The notes under the pieces: generated by a model
Told to the model about the DNA's origin: nothing
Databases searched by the model: none
What the model saw: the letters and a program-made list of their open reading frames with translations, nothing else
Translations under genes and position numbers: made by a program
In this document: piece after piece, positions 59,268-64,000 of the stretch
Numbering within the stretch: the stretch's first letter is position 1
Layout of the letters: each line of letters opens with the position of its first letter
Assembly (NCBI RefSeq): GCF_025264685.1
Contig: NZ_CP073721.1
Coordinates: forward strand, 6,403,501-6,467,500
DNA from: Dactylosporangium roseum
GTDB lineage: Bacteria; Actinomycetota; Actinomycetes; Mycobacteriales; Micromonosporaceae
Direction of reading: 5' to 3'
DNA length: 64,000 nt

Positions 59268-60158
59268 ATGCAGATCCTGATCGCGGGGGCGTCCGGGTTC
59301 CTCGGCCAGCGGCTCGTCCCGCACCTGCGCTCCTCCGGACACCAGGTCACCCAGCTCGTCCGCCGACCGGCCCGCAACGCGGGTGAGGTGCGGTGGGACC
59401 CGGTGGCCGGGGTGATCGACACGGCCGTGGTGTCGGCCGCCGACGGGGTGATCAACCTGGCCGGTGCCGGGGTCGGCGACAAGCGCTGGACCGCGGCGTA
59501 CAAGAAGGTGCTCGTCGACAGCCGCATCGACACCACGACCACCCTGGCCAGGGCGATCGCCGCGGCTCAGCCACGCCCTCGGGTGTTGCTCAACTCCTCC
59601 GCCGTCGGCTACTACGGCGACACGGGCGACCGGACCGTCGACGAGCAGTCACCCGCGGGTGACGGGTTCCTGGCCGACCTGTGCAAGGTGTGGGAGGCCG
59701 CGACCCGGCCGGCGGAGGACGCCGGGACGGGGGTCGTCCTGCTGCGCACGGGCCTGCCGCTGGCCCGCGACGGCGGCCTGCTCAAGCCGCTGTACCTCCA
59801 GTTCAAGCTCTTCGCCGGGGGGCGGCTCGGCAGCGGCCGGCAGTACCTGCCGTGGATCTCCGTCCCGGACTGGCTGGCCGCCGTGACGTATCTGCTCGAC
59901 GCCGACGTGTCCGGGCCGGTGAACCTCACCGGCCCCGATCCGGTCACCAACGCCGAGTTCTCCGCCGCGCTGGCCCGGCAGTTGCACCGCCCGAACCTGT
60001 TCCCCGTGCCGGGCTTCGCGCTCCAGGCGGCGCTGGGCGAGTTCGCCCGCGAGGCGCTGGTCAGCCAGCGGGTGCTGCCGGGCGTGCTGACCCGGGAGGG
60101 CTTCCCGTTCCGTCACCGGACGATCGACGACGCCATGACCGTGGCCATGACCACCTGA
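59268..60158 (+). CDS. TIGR01777 family (YfcH-like) SDR oxidoreductase/epimerase
   Basis: A 296-residue extended SDR protein. The N-terminal NAD(P) motif is GASGFLG. GAGVGDKRW, SSAVGYYGDTGD with the YxxxD variant typical of this family, LPWISVPDW and the C-terminal DUF1731-like LPGVLTREGFPF region follow. Function is not known for this family. The same gene lies between E2 and lipB in Mycobacterium (Rv2216, from memory). CAAGAT 6 nt before the ATG is a weak -10 candidate. Confidence 0.9.
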   Translation: MQILIAGASGFLGQRLVPHLRSSGHQVTQLVRRPARNAGEVRWDPVAGVIDTAVVSAADGVINLAGAGVGDKRWTAAYKKVLVDSRIDTTTTLARAIAAAQPRPRVLLNSSAVGYYGDTGDRTVDEQSPAGDGFLADLCKVWEAATRPAEDAGTGVVLLRTGLPLARDGGLLKPLYLQFKLFAGGRLGSGRQYLPWISVPDWLAAVTYLLDADVSGPVNLTGPDPVTNAEFSAALARQLHRPNLFPVPGFALQAALGEFAREALVSQRVLPGVLTREGFPFRHRTIDDAMTVAMTT

Positions 60159-60209
60159 CCCCACCCCGCCCGCCCCGCCCGCGCCCCGTCCCGCCCCGGA
60201 GAGTGCGCC

Positions 60210-60278
60210 GATCTTGCAGTTGTGGTGCCCAGACACTCCGGCCTTGTCCGGTTTGTGGGGGGCCACAACTGCAAGATC
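60210..60278. repeat. Long-arm hairpin (GATCTTGCAGTTGTGG family), copy B
   Basis: The left arm 60210-60229 is identical to that of the 22930 hairpin. The right arm pairs with it over 16 nt plus two more at the base of the loop. The 29-nt loop differs in sequence but not in length. It lies in the 258-bp gap between TIGR01777 and lipB; nothing else is seen in that gap besides the lipB promoter. Confidence 0.85.
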
Positions 60279-60404
60279 GACGGAGGGAGGAGGCTCGTTC
60301 GCGGGCGGTATGTGGGGAACACCACGCCCGGTGTGAGCTTCGACGCACCGCTATGCCCGGAAGCCGCACATTCCGGCGCTGGCGCGTTGGCCGGGATGCG
60401 GGGT

Positions 60405-60410
60405 TACTCT
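60405..60410 (+). promoter_or_regulatory. Candidate -10 box, leaderless lipB
   Basis: TACTCT lies 6 nt before the GTG at 60417. It implies lipB is transcribed separately from the E2 gene. Confidence 0.5.
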
Positions 60411-60416
60411 GCATGC

Positions 60417-61049
60417 GTGACGAGCGTTCTCGACCTTCACATCGTCCGGGCCGGCGTCGTCGACTACGAGGTGGCCCTGACGGAGCAGCGACGGATCCAC
60501 GAGGCCGTCGCCAACGGCGAAGCACCCGACACGGTGCTGCTGCTGGAGCATCCGAGCGTCTACACGGCCGGCAAGCGGACCGAGCCGGAGGACCGCCCGC
60601 TCGACGGGACGCCGGTGATCGACGTCGACCGCGGCGGCAAGATCACCTGGCACGGGCCCGGCCAGTTGGTGGGCTACCCGATCGTCAAGCTGCCCGACCC
60701 GATCGACGTGGTCGCCTACGTGCGGCGCATGGAGCAGGTGCTCATCGACGTGTGCGCCGAGCTGGGCCTGGCCACGGTGCGGGTCGAAGGGCGCAGCGGG
60801 GTCTGGGTCGCCGCCGACGAGCGCGGGCCGGACCGCAAGGTCGCCGCGATCGGCATCCGGGTCGCGCGCGGGGTGACGCTGCACGGGTTCGCCATCAACG
60901 CCGACTGCGACCTCTCGCGGTACGACATCTTCGTGCCGTGCGGCATCCGGGACGCGGGCGTGACGTCGCTCTCGGCGGAGCTCGGCCGCGACGTGACGGT
61001 CGAGGAGATCCTGCCGATCGTCGAGCGGCACATCACGAAGCTGTACTGA
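60417..61049 (+). CDS. lipB: Octanoyl-[ACP]:protein N-octanoyltransferase
   Basis: A 210-residue LipB. HPSVYTAGKR, the acyl-binding RGGKITWHGPGQLVGYPI, the catalytic Lys in KVAAIGIRV and catalytic Cys in FVPCGI are all present. It transfers octanoate from acyl carrier protein to lipoyl domains such as those of the E2 encoded upstream. GTG 60417 gives the usual N-terminus. Its last 17 nt overlap the end of the convergent minus-strand gene. Confidence 0.94.
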   Translation: MTSVLDLHIVRAGVVDYEVALTEQRRIHEAVANGEAPDTVLLLEHPSVYTAGKRTEPEDRPLDGTPVIDVDRGGKITWHGPGQLVGYPIVKLPDPIDVVAYVRRMEQVLIDVCAELGLATVRVEGRSGVWVAADERGPDRKVAAIGIRVARGVTLHGFAINADCDLSRYDIFVPCGIRDAGVTSLSAELGRDVTVEEILPIVERHITKLY

Positions 61050-61632
61050 TCCGGTAGGCGACCACCGGGATGAGCTCCGGGTCGACGTCGTCGATCCGGT
61101 CCTCGTCCCCGCACCGGAAGCCGAAGAGCCCCAGCAGCGACCGGCAGCACAGCGCCTCGTCGCCGTCGGCGTCCTCGAAGGGCAGGCGCTCCCCCTCGTC
61201 CTCGCAGACGTCCGGGTCGCCGCTGGCGCTCAGCGCGCGCACTCGGGTGCCGTCGCGCCAGAGGCCGTAGCTGCACCAGTCGGCCGCGCAGTGTGCCGTG
61301 TGCAGCAGCACGTGGCGGCGCTCGGAGGCCGACAGCACCACGGGGTCGAGCTCGGACGGGCGCCTGGGCGTCAGCCGCCAGCAGCAGACCAGGTCGACGG
61401 TGCCGAAACAGCCCACGTGGACCACGTCCTCGGGCGGGTCCATGGCGTCGACGAGCAGCACGTCGCCGATCTCCTCCAACGTGGCACCCGGGAACAGGCG
61501 CTCGGCGAGCGCGCGGGTGGCGGGCTTGTCCAGCACCGGACAGGCCCGCAGGACGTCGATCGGGTTGCCGTCGGCGAACGCCAGCAGCGTGTCGTTGAGC
61601 GCCACGTTTCGGTGGTTACCGATCGGCGGCAT
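61033..61632 (-). CDS. DUF6928-like protein of unknown function
   Basis: A 199-residue protein. The N-terminal ALNDTLLAFADGNP, the strand HVGCFGTVDLVC, the helix ASERRHVLLHTAH and the late GLFGFRCGDEDR segment resemble a family I recall as DUF6928 in actinobacteria. It has several Cys residues but no clear metal motif. Function is unknown. ATG 61632 has GTGAGG 7 nt upstream. The 3' end overlaps lipB by 17 nt. It is divergent from lipA. Confidence 0.65.
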   Translation of the reverse strand: MPPIGNHRNVALNDTLLAFADGNPIDVLRACPVLDKPATRALAERLFPGATLEEIGDVLLVDAMDPPEDVVHVGCFGTVDLVCCWRLTPRRPSELDPVVLSASERRHVLLHTAHCAADWCSYGLWRDGTRVRALSASGDPDVCEDEGERLPFEDADGDEALCCRSLLGLFGFRCGDEDRIDDVDPELIPVVAYRISTAS

Positions 61633-61717
61633 TCAGAAACCTCACCGTCCGCTCCATTCGCGGGTGGCGCGAACGTGACGTCAATCGCGTTCCCAGCACT
61701 CGGGCAACGGCGCGGCG

Positions 61718-61723
61718 TAGTCT
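61718..61723 (+). promoter_or_regulatory. Candidate -10 box, leaderless lipA
   Basis: TAGTCT lies 7 nt before the GTG at 61731. No Shine-Dalgarno sequence is present. Confidence 0.5.
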
Positions 61724-61730
61724 TCGGTTT

Positions 61731-62666
61731 GTGACCGTCGTTGTTCCGGAAGGGCGCCGTCTGCTGCGCATCGAAGCGCGAAACGCGGAGACGCCGATCG
61801 AGCGCAAGCCGCCGTGGATCAAGGTCTCGGCGAAGATGGGCCCCGAGTACACGCACCTGCGGGGCCTCGTCCAGCGCGAGGGCCTCCACACGGTCTGCCA
61901 GGAAGCCGGCTGTCCCAACATCTACGAATGCTGGGAAGACCGCGAGGCGACCTTCCTCATCGGTGGCGACCAGTGCACCCGCCGCTGCGACTTCTGCCAG
62001 ATCGACACCGGCAAGCCGGCCGAGTTCGACGCGGACGAGCCGCGCCGGGTCGCCGAGTCGGTGGCGACGATGGGGCTGAAGTACGCGACCGTGACCGGTG
62101 TCGCCCGCGACGACCTGCCCGACGGCGGCGCGTGGCTCTATGCCGAGACCGTCCGGCAGATCCACGGCCTGGTCGAGGGCTGCGGCGTCGAGCTGCTGAT
62201 CCCCGACTTCAACGGCGAGTCCGCGCTGCTCGATGAGGTCTTCGCCGCCCGGCCCGAGGTGCTCGCGCACAACGTCGAGACCGTGCCGCGGATCTTCAAG
62301 CGGATCCGGCCCGCGTTCCGCTACGACCGCTCGCTCGACGTGCTGACCCAGGCTCGTGCCGCCGGCCTGGTCACCAAGTCGAACCTGATCCTCGGCATGG
62401 GTGAGGAGCGCAGCGAGGTCACGCAGGCGCTGAAGGACCTGCACGCGGCCGGCTGCGAGCTGGTGACGATCACGCAGTACCTGCGGCCGTCGCCCCGGCA
62501 TCACCCGGTGGAGCGGTGGGTCAAGCCGGAGGAGTTCGTGGAGCTGCGCGAGGAGGCCGAGCAGATCGGCTTCGCCGGCGTGCTCAGCGGCCCGCTGGTC
62601 CGCTCCTCGTACCGGGCCGGCCGCCTGTATCTCCAGGCGCTGGACAGCCGGGCGCTGAAGGCTTGA
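61731..62666 (+). CDS. lipA: Lipoyl synthase (radical SAM)
   Basis: A 311-residue radical SAM enzyme. The auxiliary-cluster motif C-x4-C-x5-C (CQEAGCPNIYEC) precedes the radical SAM motif CTRRCDFC (CxxxCxxC). The C-terminal RSSY motif supplies the serine ligand of the auxiliary cluster. It inserts two sulfurs into the octanoyl group placed by LipB. All key residues are present. The next gene, DUF4191, begins 25 nt later. Confidence 0.96.
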   Translation: MTVVVPEGRRLLRIEARNAETPIERKPPWIKVSAKMGPEYTHLRGLVQREGLHTVCQEAGCPNIYECWEDREATFLIGGDQCTRRCDFCQIDTGKPAEFDADEPRRVAESVATMGLKYATVTGVARDDLPDGGAWLYAETVRQIHGLVEGCGVELLIPDFNGESALLDEVFAARPEVLAHNVETVPRIFKRIRPAFRYDRSLDVLTQARAAGLVTKSNLILGMGEERSEVTQALKDLHAAGCELVTITQYLRPSPRHHPVERWVKPEEFVELREEAEQIGFAGVLSGPLVRSSYRAGRLYLQALDSRALKA

Positions 62667-62677
62667 TGCCTTCCCAC

Positions 62678-62683
62678 TAGACT
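62678..62683 (+). promoter_or_regulatory. Candidate -10 box, leaderless DUF4191 gene
   Basis: TAGACT lies 8 nt before the ATG at 62692. Confidence 0.45.
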
Positions 62684-62691
62684 CTTCAGGT

Positions 62692-63393
62692 ATGGCAAAG
62701 GCCCAGGAGCCGGAGAAGGTCGGGTTCTTCACCCGCCTGAAGCAGATCGGCATGGTGTTCTCGTTCACCGCGAAGCGCGACAAGCTGTTCGTGCCGCTCG
62801 TGGTGGCGGTGGTGCTCGTGCCGCTGGTCACGGTCGGGCTCCTCTTCGGCTTCGGCGTCATCTCCTGGATCTGGCTGCCGCTGGGTGTCCTGCTGGCGCT
62901 GCTGGGCACGGTCATCGTGCTCAACCTCCGCTCGCAGAAGGCGATGATGAAGGAGGCCGAGGGCCAGCCCGGCGCGGCCGCCTCGATCATCGAGAACATG
63001 CGCGGCGACTGGCGGGTGACCCCCGCCGTGGCGTCCACCACCCAGTTCGACATGGTGCACCTGGTCATCGGGCGGCCCGGCGTGATCCTGCTCGGCGAGG
63101 GCAACCCCGGCCGGGTCCGCGGCCTGATCAACCAGGAGCGCCGCCGGCTGGTCAAGGTCATCGGCAACGCCGACCTGCGCGACTACGTCATCGGCAACGA
63201 CGAGGGGCAGTTGCCGCTCGCCAAGGTGCGCAGCACGCTCATCCGGCTGCCACGCACCATCACCGGCAAGGACGTCAACTCCCTCGACAAGCGGCTCAAG
63301 GCCCTGTCGGCCCGGCCGCAGATGCCGCGTGGCGCCATGCCGAAGAACATGAAGCCGCCGAAGGGCGCGTTCAAGGCGATGCGGGGCCGCTGA
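62692..63393 (+). CDS. DUF4191 family membrane protein
   Basis: A 233-residue protein. A basic N-terminus (FTRLKQIGMVFSFTAKRDK) precedes two membrane helices (about residues 41-60 and 62-84). A soluble domain with IENMRGDWRVTPAVASTTQ and RPGVILLGEG follows, then a basic Pro/Met-rich C-terminus. It matches the gene found just after lipA in actinobacteria (Rv2219 type). Function is unknown; association with lipoylation rests on location only. Confidence 0.87.
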   Translation: MAKAQEPEKVGFFTRLKQIGMVFSFTAKRDKLFVPLVVAVVLVPLVTVGLLFGFGVISWIWLPLGVLLALLGTVIVLNLRSQKAMMKEAEGQPGAAASIIENMRGDWRVTPAVASTTQFDMVHLVIGRPGVILLGEGNPGRVRGLINQERRRLVKVIGNADLRDYVIGNDEGQLPLAKVRSTLIRLPRTITGKDVNSLDKRLKALSARPQMPRGAMPKNMKPPKGAFKAMRGR

Positions 63394-63417
63394 GCCCGCA
63401 CGCCGCCGCGCTTCGCG

Positions 63418-63783
63418 CTATTGAGGGGTCGGCTCGGTCGGCACCACGATCGAGCCGGCCGCCTTGTCGTGCAGGCCGCGCTGCTGCCGGTCCAGGATCA
63501 GCGCGGTGACGAGCGGAAGCAGGACGATGCCGCGCAGAAGGGCACGTGGCACGCCGATCACGCCGCCTGTGACGATCGACACGACGCGGATCCGCATGAG
63601 TTTCATGCCGACGGTCTGCCCGAAGAATCCCAGGAACAGCGCATATTCGACGACGAGGATCCCTGGGGCGATCCACGGCTCTCGAACCGGATCCGCGATC
63701 GCACCCGCGATGAGCAGGCACAGCAGCCAGTCGATGAGGAGCGCGCCGAAACGTCGCGCGAGCGGGGCCGGGGTGAGTTCCAC
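63418..63783 (-). CDS. RDD family membrane protein
   Basis: A 121-residue protein with three hydrophobic segments. The N-terminal ARRFGALLIDWLLCLL contains the R and D positions that name the RDD family, and LGFFGQTVGMKLMRIRVV is also typical. Function is not established; some RDD proteins affect ion exchange. A matching small gene lies between the DUF4191 gene and glnA1 in Mycobacterium. It is divergent from glnA. Confidence 0.88.
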   Translation of the reverse strand: MELTPAPLARRFGALLIDWLLCLLIAGAIADPVREPWIAPGILVVEYALFLGFFGQTVGMKLMRIRVVSIVTGGVIGVPRALLRGIVLLPLVTALILDRQQRGLHDKAAGSIVVPTEPTPQ

Positions 63784-63839
63784 GGCGGCCCAGACTACCC
63801 AACTGAACAGCGTCGATGATCGGCTGAATCACAATCTGC

Positions 63840-63855
63840 GAAACACGGCGGAAAC
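63840..63855 (+). promoter_or_regulatory. Possible partial GlnR-type box upstream of glnA
   Basis: Two GAAAC elements are spaced by exactly 6 nt (GAAAC-ACGGCG-GAAAC). Streptomyces GlnR boxes contain GAAAC halves at this spacing, but the GTnAC partners are not clear. The site lies about 110 nt before the glnA start. Confidence 0.3.
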
Positions 63856-63962
63856 AGTCGGGACATGCCGGGGCAATCGCACGGTTCTACGGTCGCCATC
63901 AACCAGCCACCTTCACACTGAAGTGATCATCAGACTGGTTCTGCCTGCGACCTGGAGGACGA

Positions 63963-64000
63963 GTGTTCGCCAATTCCGACGAGCTGCTGCGATACGTGAA
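63963..64000 (+). CDS. glnA: Glutamine synthetase type I, first 12 codons (partial)
   Basis: Only the 5' end is in the window: GTG then FANSDELLRYVK, the recognisable start of actinobacterial GlnA1. GGAGG lies 6 nt upstream. Identification rests on these residues plus conserved location after lipA, DUF4191 and RDD genes. The enzyme would make glutamine from glutamate and ammonia. Confidence 0.82.
   Translation, partial: MFANSDELLRYV

Noticed and set aside
1..64000. tRNA or rRNA genes
   Set aside because: No cloverleaf-like or rRNA-like stretch was noticed by eye in the intergenic spaces; a tRNAscan run would be needed to be certain.
1..64000. Defence island, prophage or biosynthetic gene cluster
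   Set aside because: No phage structural, integrase, restriction, toxin-antitoxin, PKS or NRPS families were recognised; the only mobile element is the decayed insertion sequence.

Overview
The window is about 64 kb of very GC-rich chromosomal DNA from an actinomycete. Most genes use GTG, TTG or ATG starts, many neighbours overlap as ATGA or GTGA, and codon third positions are strongly G/C. The gene set (actinobacterial bcc-aa3 respiratory genes, a PimB'-type mannosyltransferase, a fused CobU-CobT, a WG-repeat protein) suggests a filamentous actinobacterium, most likely Micromonosporaceae. The family assignment is an inference. Long stretches follow, from memory, the order of Mycobacterium tuberculosis Rv2185c-Rv2220 (SRPBCC, fadD15, pimB', DnaQ/UvrC nuclease, trpD, ctaE-qcrCAB, ctaC-ctaF, adenosine-kinase-like, erpA, glycerate kinase, cobT, cobS, gcvT, aminopeptidase, sucB, TIGR01777, lipB, lipA, DUF4191, RDD, glnA), with lineage-specific genes inserted.

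Layout. 1-5.3 kb: end of a membrane protein, then a minus-strand block (alpha/beta hydrolase without its nucleophile, flavin monooxygenase, EEP-family phosphatase/nuclease, ROK glucokinase, small Cys protein, SRPBCC protein). 5.4-9.6 kb: acyl-CoA synthetase and a NarL-type two-component pair. 9.6-10.1 kb: repeat-bearing gap. 10.1-14.2 kb minus: pimB', M48 protease, small Cys protein, NYN protein. 14.3-22.9 kb plus: GAF protein, DnaQ-UvrC nuclease, a second-type (p)ppGpp synthetase/hydrolase with a very long N-terminus, NUDIX, sugar nucleotidyltransferase, Lrp-type RAM protein, asd. 23-25 kb minus: S9 peptidase. 25.2-26.8 kb: a decayed insertion sequence sitting inside a palindromic repeat. 27-31.3 kb minus: ctaE-qcrC-qcrA-qcrB. 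31.4-35.5 kb plus: ctaG-like gene, receiver-like protein, trpD, two small unknowns, secreted phospholipase A2. 35.6-36.9 kb minus: ctaC-ctaF (no ctaD between them). 37-38.4 kb plus: cysteine desulfurase and TusA. 38.4-38.8 kb: second repeat-rich gap. 38.8-41.5 kb minus: PfkB kinase, erpA, glycerate kinase. 41.6-48.8 kb plus: nadA, murA, DUF3043, WG-repeat protein, aldo/keto reductase. 48.8-49.8 kb minus: site-2 protease and a small protein. 50-64 kb: cobUT and cobS, gcvT (minus), aminopeptidase, lpd, sucB, TIGR01777, lipB, lipA, DUF4191, RDD (minus) and the first 12 codons of glnA.

Functionally the region is dominated by core energy metabolism: the cytochrome bcc-aa3 branch with an assembly factor, the E2/E3 components and lipoate biosynthesis needed to charge them, Fe-S and sulfur transfer (erpA, desulfurase, TusA), and cobalamin lower-ligand assembly. 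No prophage, CRISPR, secondary-metabolite cluster or recognisable defence island was seen. The most unusual material is the IS/palindrome region, repeated intergenic hairpins, the extended Rel-family protein, a hydrolase that lacks its catalytic serine, an atypical receiver protein coupled to the ctaG-like gene, and a strikingly uniform set of -10-like hexamers placed 6-8 nt before start codons, suggesting leaderless transcription of at least a dozen genes.
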